NCBI GenBank assembly: GCA_035946955.1
Contig: DASYYE010000226.1
Location: 1-26,743, forward strand
Length of the DNA: 26,743 nucleotides
Reading direction: 5' to 3'
From: DASYYE01 sp035946955
GTDB lineage: Bacteria; Actinomycetota; Actinomycetes; Streptosporangiales; Streptosporangiaceae
The notes under the pieces are model-generated. The model ran no database searches, was not told the DNA's origin, and worked only from the letters and a program-made list of their open reading frames with translations. Positions 7,520 through 14,977 of the stretch are shown piece by piece. Positions within the stretch are counted from its first letter, which is position 1; each line of letters opens with the position of its first letter. Made by a program: the position numbers and the translations under genes.

Positions 7520-8000
7520 GAGGGGTCCTTCCCAGAACTCAGGCGCCGGCCGGTATGGCCCGGTCACCCGGTGTCACTGCCCGGCGGTACCGCCGGGCCT
7601 GGTTGTGCACGAACCGCCGTGCCCCCGTATGGGCACGAGCCGTCGCCCGTAGGCCTAATTGGGCGTGTGCGGCCCGCGGGTGCGGGCCACTGCCAGCCCA
7701 GGTGGCGTAGCTGGCCTGCTGTTGCGCATCTCCGTGCTGGCATTCCATGCGAGACAGGAGAGGCGCGGCAGAAATTCGACAGTGAACCACCGGCCAAGGC
7801 CGAGCGGGTATCCGCGCGTACGGCAGGTGACAGGCGAACACCGGCCCCAACAGCGCGGCACCTGGCGTGCCATCCAGCTTAACACCACTCCAGCCCACGG
7901 CATTCCTTCGATGGTGGTCCATATGTCGCCGGGAGGGTCAGGCCCAACCCTGCGGGACTGCGTCCGCCCACGACGCGCCCGGCCAGCGCGCCTTGTCCGT
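7520..8000. other. Non-coding rho leader / thrB-rho intergenic region
   Basis: About 480 bp without a convincing gene; the open frames here have no family signature or good start. It holds several strong inverted repeats: a perfect 20-bp palindrome at 7579-7598 and a hairpin at 7671-7688 (GGCCCGC arms, 4-nt loop). It should contain the rho promoter and the 5' leader of the rho mRNA. Rho genes are autoregulated through their leaders in several bacteria, so the structure may matter. I could not pick a confident -35/-10 pair. Confidence 0.5.
7579..7598 (-). promoter_or_regulatory. Perfect 20-bp GC palindrome upstream of rho
   Basis: The sequence GCCCGGCGGTACCGCCGGGC is its own reverse complement. 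It lies 60-80 bases upstream of the rho start. It could act as an operator for a dimeric protein or as a hairpin in the rho leader RNA. No T-tract follows on the minus strand, so a classical terminator is less likely. Confidence 0.45.
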
Positions 8001-8034
8001 GGACCAGGCGTGCGCATGTGCGCGTGCCTGGTCC
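8001..8034 (-). terminator. Long hairpin after thrB, probable operon terminator
   Basis: The arms GGACCAGGC (8001-8009) and GCCTGGTCC (8026-8034) are perfect complements, and the pairing continues inward through GC-rich, nearly matched bases to a small loop. It starts 29 bases after the thrB stop. It lacks a U-tract, as many actinobacterial terminators do. It likely ends the lysA-hom-thrC-thrB transcript and separates it from rho. Confidence 0.6.
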
Positions 8035-8062
8035 CAGCAGGGTCGTCTTGCTACCCGGCGTC

Positions 8063-9016
8063 TCACGAGGCCGCACCCAGCAAACCAGTCTGGGCTGCGG
8101 CACCCCGCCGGTCGATGTCGAGGGGGGTTACATGCCATGCGGTACCCGTTTCGCGGGCGATTGAATCCACGACGTCCCCGCCGGACTGTCCCGTCACTGT
8201 CAGGGCCAAGACACTTGGCCCTGCCCCCGACACCACCGCGGCGACACCTGCACGCCTGAGCCGGACCAGCAACCGGGCGGTGTTAGGCATGATGTCAGCC
8301 CGGTACTGCTGGTGCAAGAAGTCCTCTGTTGCCTCGAACAGCAGTGACGGGTCGCTGGTCAGCGCGGACACGAGCAGCGCGCTGCGGGCCGCATTGGCCG
8401 CCGCGTCCGCATGGGCGACGACTCGCGGGAGTACCTCCCGCGCCTCGAGCGTCGGCACCGCGTTCGGTGCTATGCACACGACAGCCGACACTGTGTCGAG
8501 CACAGCGAGGTTGGCAACCCTGGCCCCGGATTTTGACCCGGCCGTCGTACCCGGCCGCCAGGCGATCGTGAGCCCTCCCGTCAGGCAGGCCGCCACGTTG
8601 TCCGGGTGCCCTTCGAGTTCCTCGGCGAGCCCGAGCACCTGCTGGCCGCTCAGGAGTGACTGCCCACCAGACACCAGAGCGCGAGCGGCCAGCACCCCGG
8701 ACACGATCGCCGCCGCGGAGGAGCCCAGACCACGACCCTGCGGGATGGCATTCAGGCAGCGGACCGCCAGCCCTGGCGGGGGCTGGCCCATCCGCTCGAA
8801 CGCGGCCATCATCGACTTCACGACCAGGTGGTCCGAGCCGAACTCGGCCGTAGCGGCACCCTCCCCAGAGACCTCTACAGTCAGGCCGGCCCCAGTCACG
8901 CTCGCCTCGACGAAGTCGTAGAGGCTGAGCGCGAGACCGAACGCGTCGAAGCCAGGCCCCAGGTTGGCGCTGGTCGCCGGCACCCGTACGTGCACCGGCT
9001 GATCAGACCACGTCAC
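8063..9016 (-). CDS. thrB: Homoserine kinase
   Basis: Homoserine kinase phosphorylates L-homoserine with ATP to O-phosphohomoserine, the substrate of ThrC. It is a GHMP-family kinase: VRVPATSANLGPGFDAFGLA near the N-terminus, the ATP-binding IPQGRGLGSSAAAIVSG loop at about residue 90, and VVSGAGPSVLAL near the C-terminus. The 317-residue length is normal. The GTG at 9016 is chosen because a GGGGGA ribosome site lies just upstream and homology begins a few residues later; an in-frame extension to 9088 has no support. It is the last gene of the lysA-hom-thrC-thrB operon, 75 bp after thrC, and is followed by the long hairpin at 8001-8034. Confidence 0.95.
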   Translation of the reverse strand: MTWSDQPVHVRVPATSANLGPGFDAFGLALSLYDFVEASVTGAGLTVEVSGEGAATAEFGSDHLVVKSMMAAFERMGQPPPGLAVRCLNAIPQGRGLGSSAAAIVSGVLAARALVSGGQSLLSGQQVLGLAEELEGHPDNVAACLTGGLTIAWRPGTTAGSKSGARVANLAVLDTVSAVVCIAPNAVPTLEAREVLPRVVAHADAAANAARSALLVSALTSDPSLLFEATEDFLHQQYRADIMPNTARLLVRLRRAGVAAVVSGAGPSVLALTVTGQSGGDVVDSIARETGTAWHVTPLDIDRRGAAAQTGLLGAAS

Positions 9017-9091
9017 TATGTCCCCCTGCAGGTCAAGCGCTGAGTGTCCCGCCGCGCCCGTTCCCGGCGGTCTTGATCTGCGAAACACACC

Positions 9092-10306
9092 CTAAGAAAC
9101 GCCCCGGACAGTCCCGAGGCTCAATGCGGCCGCCGCAGTGGCCGCGTCCACCGGGACGGTCATGGGCGCGGGCGCGCCCGAGATCGCCCAGTCCGGATCC
9201 TTGATCCCGTTGCCGGTGATGGTGCACACGACCCGGGCACCCGCGTCGATCTGGCCTCGTTCGCGCGCCTGCAGCAGCCCGGCGACCCCAGCCGCGGAGG
9301 CGAGTTCCCCGAACACCGCCTCGCGGTTGGCCAGCAACCGGTACGCGGCGAGGATCTGCCGGTCGGTGACTGAGTCGATCACGCCGCCCGAGGCATCCCG
9401 GGCCTCCTCAGCCCGACGCCAGGACGCGGGGTTGCCGATCCTGATCGCGGTGGCAATCGTGTGCGGCGTCAGCACCGGGTGCCCCGCCACGATGGGTGCC
9501 GCGCCACTGGCCTGGAACCCGAACATCCGCGGTGCCCTGGTCGCGCGCCCGGCCGCGACGTACTCGGTGTAGCCCATCCAGTAGGCGGTGATGTTGCCGG
9601 CGTTCCCGACCGGCATGCAGTGCACGTCCGGTGCGTCACCCAGTGCGTCCACGACCTCGAACGCGGCCGTCTTCTGGCCCGCGAGCCGGTCGGGGTTGAC
9701 CGAGTTGACCAGTGCCACGGGGTAGTCGGCCGCGAGCTTGCGCGCCAGTTCGAGGCAGTCGTCGAAGTTGCCATCAACCTGCAGCAGCCTGGCGCCGTGC
9801 ACGAGCGCCTGGGCCAGCTTGCCCAGCGCGATCTTGCCCCGCGGCACCAGGACGACGCAGGTCAGTCCCGCCCGCGCGGCGTACGCGGCCGCGCTCGCAC
9901 TGGTGTTGCCGGTGGACGCGCAGATCACCGCGGTCGCGCCGTGGGCCGCCGCGACAGTCACGGCGACCGTCATGCCCCGGTCCTTGAACGAGCCTGTCGG
10001 GTTGGCGCCTTCTACCTTGAGGAACACCTCGCAGCCGGTCATCTCGGAGAGCACCGGCGCCCGCAGCAGCGGGGTCGCCCCCTCTCCCAGCGTGACCACG
10101 GACGCGCCATCAGGAATGGGCAGCCGGTCACGGTACGCCTCGATCACCCCTTGCCACGCGACCCGTGCCCTGCTAATCCCGCTCGCCTCCGGGCCGCTGG
10201 GAGCACCGCCTTCCCTCCTCGCTCCCACGCTCGCTGCGCTCGCTACTCGCTCGTCAGTCCAGGCGGCGCCGCGGCCCTTCGGCTCGCGGGCGTGCACCTC
10301 AGTCAT
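9092..10306 (-). CDS. thrC: Threonine synthase
   Basis: This PLP enzyme converts O-phosphohomoserine to threonine. The PLP lysine is in NPTGSFKDRGMTVAV, the phosphate-binding loop region is CASTGNTSASAAAYAARAG, and the C-terminus carries ITGNGIKDPDWA. The ATG at 10306 overlaps the hom stop (TGATG), giving 404 residues. About 50 residues at the N-terminus precede the usual family start (WQGVIEAYRDRLP) and are low complexity. They are encoded in part by a GCGAGC-type repeat at 10218-10255, so this extension looks like an in-frame repeat insertion, or the real start may be internal. It is translationally coupled to hom. Confidence 0.94.
   Translation of the reverse strand: MTEVHAREPKGRGAAWTDERVASAASVGARREGGAPSGPEASGISRARVAWQGVIEAYRDRLPIPDGASVVTLGEGATPLLRAPVLSEMTGCEVFLKVEGANPTGSFKDRGMTVAVTVAAAHGATAVICASTGNTSASAAAYAARAGLTCVVLVPRGKIALGKLAQALVHGARLLQVDGNFDDCLELARKLAADYPVALVNSVNPDRLAGQKTAAFEVVDALGDAPDVHCMPVGNAGNITAYWMGYTEYVAAGRATRAPRMFGFQASGAAPIVAGHPVLTPHTIATAIRIGNPASWRRAEEARDASGGVIDSVTDRQILAAYRLLANREAVFGELASAAGVAGLLQARERGQIDAGARVVCTITGNGIKDPDWAISGAPAPMTVPVDAATAAAALSLGTVRGVS
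10218..10255. repeat. GCGAGC-type short repeat inside the thrC 5' end
   Basis: On the minus strand the hexamer GCGAGC and close variants (GAGCGA, AGCGAG) recur several times over about 40 bases. The translation is a low-complexity Ala/Ser/Arg segment (ERVASAASVGARREGG) not expected in threonine synthase. Similar short GAGCGA-rich elements occur in actinobacterial genomes, often in intergenic regions. Here the element keeps the reading frame open. Confidence 0.6.
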
Positions 10307-11586
10307 CACTCTTCTTCCTCCCCCTCGACCCGCATCACACTGGCGACCGCACGCACGACCGCCATCGCGCCCAGATCCTCTACACACCGCGTCAGCGCCG
10401 CGTCGGGCGCGCTGTGGGTGACGATCACAAGCTGGGCATCGTCACCGCGGCCCTCCTGGCGCACCGACCTGATCGACACGCCCTGACGGGCGAACGCCTC
10501 GGCCACGCTGGCCAGCACACCCGGCTTGTCGTCCACGTCCAGCGCGATGTGGTAGCGGGTCAGCGCCTGGCCCATCGGCATGACTGGCAGGTCGGCATAG
10601 GTCGTCGCCTCCGGGCCGCGGGTGCCGCTGCATCGGTTGCGCGCCACCGCGACGATATCGCCCAGGACAGCACTCGCGGTCGGAACCCCGCCTGCGCCCG
10701 CGCCGTAGAACATCAGGCGGCCCGCCGAAGCGGCCTCCACGAACACGGCGTTGTAGGCGTCGCGGACACCAGCCAGCGGATGGGTTCGGGGGATCATCGC
10801 GGGATGCACGCGGACCGACACCCCGTGCTCGTTGCGTTCGCAGATGGCGAGCAGCTTGACCACGTGCCCCAGGGCGCGGGCACTCGCGATGTCCGCCGGG
10901 GTGACACCGGTGATCCCCTCCCGGTACACGTCCGCGGCGCCCACCCGGGTGTGGAACGCGAGCCCCGCGAGGATCGCGGCCTTGGCGGCGGCGTCGAAAC
11001 CCTCCACATCGGCCGTGGGGTCGGCCTCGGCGAACCCCAGTGCCTGTGCCTCCTCCAGTGCGTCGGCGAAGGCCGCGCCGGAGGTGTCCATGCGGTCGAG
11101 GATGTAGTTGGTGGTGCCGTTCACGATCCCGAGCACCAGCCGGACCGCATCGCCTGCCAGTGACTCCCGCAGGGGCCGCAGCAGCGGGATCGCCCCGGCC
11201 ACCGAGGCCTCGTAGTACAGGTCGGCCCTGCCGTCGCGGGCCGCGGCAGCGATGGTGGCGCCGTCCTCGGCGAGCAGTGCCTTGTTCGCGGTCACCACCG
11301 ACTTGCCCGCCTGCAGCGCCGCCAGCAGCAGGGACCGCGCAGGCTCGATGCCGCCGATGACCTCCACGACGATGTCGGTCTCCGGGCTCGTCACCAGGCT
11401 CATCGCATCGGTGGTGAGCAGCGCCGGGTCCACCGTGACCGGCCGGGCCCGGCCGGGCCTGCGGACCGCCACCCCGGTGACCTCCAGCGGAGCCCCGACC
11501 CGAGCGGTCAGGTCATCCGCCTGCTCACGCAGCAACCGGAGCACTTCCGAGCCGACCACCCCGCAGCCGAGCAGCGCGATCTTCAC
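10306..11586 (-). CDS. hom: Homoserine dehydrogenase
   Basis: Homoserine dehydrogenase reduces aspartate semialdehyde to homoserine with NAD(P)H, the branch point from lysine to threonine/methionine. The protein begins VKIALLGCGVVGSEVLRLL with the Rossmann GxGxxG motif. It contains VVTANKALLAEDG and LYYEASVAGAIPLLRPL in the catalytic region and VNGTTNYILDRM. A C-terminal ACT domain (YHIALDVDDKPGVLASVAEAF onward, roughly residue 345 to the end) suggests threonine feedback control. The GTG at 11586 starts 8 bp after the lysA stop with GAGG upstream, and 426 residues fits the family. The open frame extends far upstream inside lysA but is not coding there. Its stop overlaps thrC. Confidence 0.96.
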   Translation of the reverse strand: MKIALLGCGVVGSEVLRLLREQADDLTARVGAPLEVTGVAVRRPGRARPVTVDPALLTTDAMSLVTSPETDIVVEVIGGIEPARSLLLAALQAGKSVVTANKALLAEDGATIAAAARDGRADLYYEASVAGAIPLLRPLRESLAGDAVRLVLGIVNGTTNYILDRMDTSGAAFADALEEAQALGFAEADPTADVEGFDAAAKAAILAGLAFHTRVGAADVYREGITGVTPADIASARALGHVVKLLAICERNEHGVSVRVHPAMIPRTHPLAGVRDAYNAVFVEAASAGRLMFYGAGAGGVPTASAVLGDIVAVARNRCSGTRGPEATTYADLPVMPMGQALTRYHIALDVDDKPGVLASVAEAFARQGVSIRSVRQEGRGDDAQLVIVTHSAPDAALTRCVEDLGAMAVVRAVASVMRVEGEEEE

Positions 11587-11594
11587 CGCTGGCC

Positions 11595-12992
11595 TCACCC
11601 CTCGTCCAGCTTGAGCAAGTCGTCCATGGTCTCCCTGCGCACCAGGACCCGGGCCGCCCCGTCGCGGACCGCGACCACGGGCGGGCGCGGCACGAAGTTG
11701 TAGTTGCTCGCCATCGAGCGGCAGTAGGCGCCTGTCGCCGCGACCGCGACCAGGTCGCCCGGTGCCAGGTCGGCGGGGAGGTGGGTGTCCCGGACCACGA
11801 TGTCCCCGCTCTCGCAATGCCTGCCGACCAGCCGGGAGAGCATCGGTGGTGCCGCGGACTCCCGCGATGCGAGTACGCAGGTGTAGTCGGCGCCGTACAG
11901 GGCGGTCCGGATGTTGTCGCTCATACCGCCGTCCACGCTGACGTAGGTGCGCAGCCCGTCCACATCTTTGATCGTCCCGACCTCATACAGGGTAACGGTG
12001 CCGGGCCCGGCGATCGCGCGGCCCGGCTCGACCGTGAGCCTCGGCACGGCCAGGCCAGCGGCCGCGCACTGCGAGCGCACGATCTCGCGCAGGCTCTCCG
12101 CGATGACCTTCACGTCCGCCGGGTCGTCACCGGGGGTGTAGGCGATGCCGAACCCCCCGCCCAGGTTCAGTTCGGTGATGACCGCTCCGTAGACGTCACG
12201 GGCCCGGACTGCGAGTTCCACCACCCGGTGCGCGGCCACCTCGAACCCGGCGGTGTCATAGATCTGCGAGCCGATGTGGGAGTGTAGGCCCGCCAGGTGC
12301 AGCGAAGGCGCGGCGGCTACGCGGTGCACCGCCTCGTCGGCCGCGCCGGAGGACAGCGAGAAGCCGAACTTCTGGTCGTCGTGGGCGGTCGCCACGAACT
12401 CGTGGGTGTGGGCCTCCACTCCCGTGGTCACCCGGACGAGGATCTTCGGGTCCTTGGTCGCGGCATGGCCTTCCTCGGTGAGGTAGGCGAGGCGGGCGAT
12501 CTCCTCGAATGAGTCGACCACGATGTGGCCGACGCCCACCTCGAGCGCTCGCACCAGCTCGGACGGCAGCTTGTTGCTGCCGTGCAGCGTGAGCATGGCA
12601 GGGTCCACGCCAGCCTTCAGCGCCACCTCGAGCTCCCCGCCCGTGCAGACGTCCACGCCGAGCCCTTCCTCGGCGACCCAGCGCAGCACCCCACGGCAGC
12701 AGAACGCCTTGGCGGCATAGAACACGTTCGCCTGCTCGCCAAATGCCTGGCGGAAGTCTCGGCACCGGCCGCGGAAGTCGTCTTCGTCCAGGGCCAGCAG
12801 CGGGGTGCCGAACTGCGTGGCCAGGTCGCGCACGTCCACGCCGCCGAGGTTCAGGACGCCGTCGGCCCGTTGTGCACTGCGCGGCCACACCATGGGGTTC
12901 AGGGCGTTGAGGTCGGCTGGCGGCAGGGGCGGCGGCGGGGACGGCAGCATGTCGGCGTGCCACGGTCCGGCAGGGTGGGCGACATGGCTCAC
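11595..12992 (-). CDS. lysA: Diaminopimelate decarboxylase
   Basis: LysA decarboxylates meso-diaminopimelate to lysine, the last step of lysine synthesis. It is a fold-III PLP enzyme: the PLP lysine is in NVFYAAKAFCC, HSHIGSQI and the glycine-rich LNLGGGFGIAY bind phosphate, and CESGDIVV and ATGAYCRSMASNYNF are the decarboxylase signatures. The protein has 465 residues. The start is the GTG at 12992 with AAGGAG about 10 bases upstream. It is the first gene of the operon lysA-hom-thrC-thrB. In many actinobacteria argS lies immediately upstream; here the divergent upstream neighbour is an Erm-like methyltransferase. Confidence 0.96.
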   Translation of the reverse strand: MSHVAHPAGPWHADMLPSPPPPLPPADLNALNPMVWPRSAQRADGVLNLGGVDVRDLATQFGTPLLALDEDDFRGRCRDFRQAFGEQANVFYAAKAFCCRGVLRWVAEEGLGVDVCTGGELEVALKAGVDPAMLTLHGSNKLPSELVRALEVGVGHIVVDSFEEIARLAYLTEEGHAATKDPKILVRVTTGVEAHTHEFVATAHDDQKFGFSLSSGAADEAVHRVAAAPSLHLAGLHSHIGSQIYDTAGFEVAAHRVVELAVRARDVYGAVITELNLGGGFGIAYTPGDDPADVKVIAESLREIVRSQCAAAGLAVPRLTVEPGRAIAGPGTVTLYEVGTIKDVDGLRTYVSVDGGMSDNIRTALYGADYTCVLASRESAAPPMLSRLVGRHCESGDIVVRDTHLPADLAPGDLVAVAATGAYCRSMASNYNFVPRPPVVAVRDGAARVLVRRETMDDLLKLDEG

Positions 12993-13140
12993 TGGTCTGC
13001 GCTCCTTAGGTGGTTACAGCCTGCCGTGGGCGTTGGTCGGCGGTCGGCCCGCCAGGACGGGTGAGTGGCCGGTACCCCCGGGGTGGTGGGGCCGGCAGTC
13101 CCCGCTGGCGGAGCCGGTGACCCTATTCGGGTGCGGGAAT

Positions 13141-13190
13141 CCCTGGTGCAGGGTATCGGACACGCCCGCACACCGGGCAGGCCGATACCC
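13141..13190 (+). promoter_or_regulatory. Nested hairpin leader of the Erm-like gene, attenuator-like
   Basis: GGGTATCGG (13151-13159) pairs perfectly with CCGATACCC (13182-13190). Inside that loop GCCCG (13164-13168) pairs with CGGGC (13174-13178). The structure ends eight bases before the ATG at 13198. A competing small hairpin, CCCTG (13141-13145) with CAGGG (13149-13153), shares three bases with the first arm, so two folds are mutually exclusive. erm genes are commonly controlled by leader attenuation, so this is a good candidate for macrolide-responsive or structural control. It has no T-tract. Confidence 0.6.
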
Positions 13191-13197
13191 TCGGGGA

Positions 13198-14091
13198 ATG
13201 CCTGCCAACCCGGCTGCCAGGGCACCTGCTGGCCGTGCCGTCCGGCGCCGGGTCCTCAGCCAGAACTTCCTCATCGACACTGCGGTGATCGACCGTCTGG
13301 TCCGGGGTTCGGGGGTTGGTGAGGGCGATCTGGTCCTGGACATCGGCGCTGGCAACGGCCTGATCACAGCGGCCCTGGCGGGCCATGGCGCCCGCGTCGT
13401 GGCGATCGAGCAGGATCCGGTGCTGGCCAGGCGCTTGCGCGCCAAGTTCGCCGCTGCGCCTGGGAAGCTCTCTGACGGCGTTCCCACGGTGGTCGAAGGA
13501 GACGTCCTCACGGTGGCATTGCCACGTGAGTCATTTCGGGTGGTGGCCAACCTCCCGTTCGGCATCACCACGAAGATCCTGCATCACCTGCTCGACGACC
13601 CGCGGGGCATGCTGAGCCGCGCTGACGTGATCGTTCAGGCTGAGGTGGCGCGCAAACGCGGGACGCGGGGCCGGGGAACGCTGCTCAACGCGTGCTGGGA
13701 GCCGTGGTTCGAGTTCAGCACCGGCCCGCGGATCCCGCCGACCGCCTTTCGGCCACGGCCGCGGGTGGACGCGGCAGTGCTGATCATCCGCAGCCGTGAG
13801 CAGCCACTGCTCTCCGCGGCCGTACGGCCGGCCTACACGGAGTTCGTGACGGGCGCGTTCGCCGGGGCCCATCCCACGGTGGCCAGCGCACTGTCACGGG
13901 TGGTGCCGCGGTCGCGGTTCGCGGAGCTGGCGGGCTCGCTGGGTTTCGGCATCGACGCGCTGCCGTCGCAGCTCGAGGCCGGTCATTGGGTGGGTTTGTT
14001 CCAGGCCACGCAGTCCCGGCGCGGGGAGCCGGGTCATGGCTCCGGGGACACTGGCGTGGGGGCTGCCGGGAGGCGGCGCAACGGGCGGTAA
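13198..14091 (+). CDS. Erm-like 23S rRNA adenine N6-methyltransferase
   Basis: Enzymes of this family methylate A2058 of 23S rRNA and give macrolide-lincosamide-streptogramin B resistance. The 297-residue protein starts with a basic arm and SQNFL (21-25), then the SAM-binding motif DIGAGNG (48-54), E71, EGDVL (100-104) and motif IV NLPFGITT (118-125). KRGTRGRGTLLNACWEPWFEF and PPTAFRPRPRVDAAVL follow. The motif IV form and the Trp-rich segment favour Erm over the KsgA dimethyltransferase of 16S rRNA, to which it is related. The ATG at 13198 has only CGGGGA upstream and is preceded by a stable hairpin; upstream in-frame codons would extend into unlikely sequence. The C-terminal 30 residues are Gly/Arg rich. 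It converges with the response regulator at 14176. Confidence 0.85.
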   Translation: MPANPAARAPAGRAVRRRVLSQNFLIDTAVIDRLVRGSGVGEGDLVLDIGAGNGLITAALAGHGARVVAIEQDPVLARRLRAKFAAAPGKLSDGVPTVVEGDVLTVALPRESFRVVANLPFGITTKILHHLLDDPRGMLSRADVIVQAEVARKRGTRGRGTLLNACWEPWFEFSTGPRIPPTAFRPRPRVDAAVLIIRSREQPLLSAAVRPAYTEFVTGAFAGAHPTVASALSRVVPRSRFAELAGSLGFGIDALPSQLEAGHWVGLFQATQSRRGEPGHGSGDTGVGAAGRRRNGR

Positions 14092-14175
14092 GAGGGTCTT
14101 GCCAGCCCGCGAGCCGCCGCGTCGTCTCTTGCTGTTATCTGCGCCGTCAGGTGGGGAGCGCTTGGACCGCGGATG

Positions 14176-14598
14176 TCAGCGGACGCCGTCGGCGCACGGG
14201 TGGTCGGGCTCTGCTTCGGAGGCGTGGCCTGCCAGCCTGCGGACGACTCTGATCATCTCGGACGGGTCGAACGGCTTGGTCAGATAGGCGTCCACGCCGA
14301 TCTGCTTCCCCCGGGCCTTGTCGTCCTCCTGCGCCCGCGCCGTGATCAGGACGACCTTGATCCCGCTGGTCCGCGGGTCACGCCGGAGGTGGCTCGCGGT
14401 CACCCACCCGTCGAGCCGCGGCATCATGACGTCCAAAGTGATGACGTCCGGGTCGATCGCAGCCACCTTGTCGAGGCAGTCCTGCCCGTCCACTGCCGTG
14501 GCGACGTCAAATCCTTCCAGGGTGAGGTTGACGGCGATGAGCTGCCTGATCACCTCATCGTCGTCCACCACGAGCACGCGCCCTAGTCCCTGTGCCAC
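14176..14598 (-). CDS. Single-domain response regulator
   Basis: The 140-residue protein consists only of a CheY-like receiver domain. The acidic pocket is at residues 12-14 (VVDDDEV), the phospho-acceptor is D56 (VITLDVMMP), the switch residue is T86 (LITARAQ), and K108 (YLTKPF) is conserved. There is no DNA-binding output domain, so it acts by protein contact or as a phosphate relay; no histidine kinase is adjacent. The GTG at 14598 is chosen because homology starts there and a -10-like TACTCT ends eight bases before it, as expected for a leaderless mRNA. Longer open frame to 14688 is unlikely. It lies between the Erm-like gene (convergent) and tRNA-Arg. Confidence 0.9.
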   Translation of the reverse strand: MAQGLGRVLVVDDDEVIRQLIAVNLTLEGFDVATAVDGQDCLDKVAAIDPDVITLDVMMPRLDGWVTASHLRRDPRTSGIKVVLITARAQEDDKARGKQIGVDAYLTKPFDPSEMIRVVRRLAGHASEAEPDHPCADGVR

Positions 14599-14605
14599 GG
14601 GCGTG

Positions 14606-14611
14606 AGAGTA
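14606..14611 (-). promoter_or_regulatory. Probable -10 element of the response regulator (leaderless)
   Basis: TACTCT fits the actinobacterial TAnnnT -10 pattern. Seven bases separate it from the GTG at 14598, so transcription would begin at or next to the start codon. No clear -35 is visible, and no ribosome site lies at the normal distance. Confidence 0.45.
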
Positions 14612-14752
14612 GCGTCTCCCGGCCACTGCGCGAGCCACGTTCGCCGGGTTGTTCCCTGGCGCGTCGCGGTGGACTCTCGCTCGGGCACCTGGGTCGGCAG
14701 GCGGCGTGGCGCGTGCCGGCGCGCTAACTGGTAACCTCTTCTCGACCTTGAA

Positions 14753-14824
14753 GCCCCCGTAGCTCAGGGGATAGAGCAACGGCCTCCGGAGCCGTGTGCG
14801 CAGGTTCGAATCCTGCCGGGGGCA
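14753..14824 (+). tRNA. tRNA-Arg (anticodon CCG)
   Basis: The 72-base gene folds into a cloverleaf: acceptor GCCCCCG/CGGGGGC with discriminator A, D stem GCTC/GAGC, anticodon stem ACGGC/GCCGT with loop CTCCGGA (anticodon CCG, reading CGG), and T arm GCAGG-TTCGAAT-CCTGC. CCA is not encoded. In actinobacteria this tRNA is often near argS/lysA. A partial copy of its 3' half lies at 14932-14964. Confidence 0.96.
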
Positions 14825-14931
14825 CTGCTCAGAGGCATAAATTCGAACACTCTGGTAATCTTGTCCAGGTCAAGGTGCGAGTCTCTGACCTGCGGCGATA
14901 CTCAGGAAACGCCCGGTCTGCACCCCGCCCG

Positions 14932-14964
14932 GGGCCGTGTGCGCAGGTTCGGATCCTGCCAGGG
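14932..14964 (+). repeat. Partial duplicate of the tRNA-Arg 3' half
   Basis: GCCGTGTGCGCAGGTTCG is identical to the tRNA from the 3' anticodon stem through the T loop (14791-14808), and ATCCTGCC plus GGG continue the match with two substitutions. No 5' half or pairing acceptor strand is present, so it is not a functional tRNA. Such fragments are typical att-site remnants of elements integrating in tRNA 3' ends, or a decayed tandem tRNA. The offset from the intact gene is 143 bp. Confidence 0.7.
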
Positions 14965-14977
14965 CCCCCGCTGCTCG

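Noticed and set aside
7659..8921. Plus-strand frame of 420 codons across the rho leader and thrB
   Set aside because: It runs antisense to thrB and through hairpin-rich non-coding DNA; composition is low complexity with no motif.
9461..10486. Plus-strand frame of 341 codons opposite thrC
   Set aside because: It is an antisense shadow of thrC, which has clear PLP-enzyme motifs on the other strand.
12805..13197. N-terminal extension of the Erm-like open frame
   Set aside because: It overlaps the antisense start of lysA and would read through the leader hairpin; family homology begins just after the ATG at 13198.
14932..14964. A second functional tRNA gene
   Set aside because: Only the T arm and adjoining 3' sequence match; there is no 5' acceptor strand, D arm or anticodon arm.
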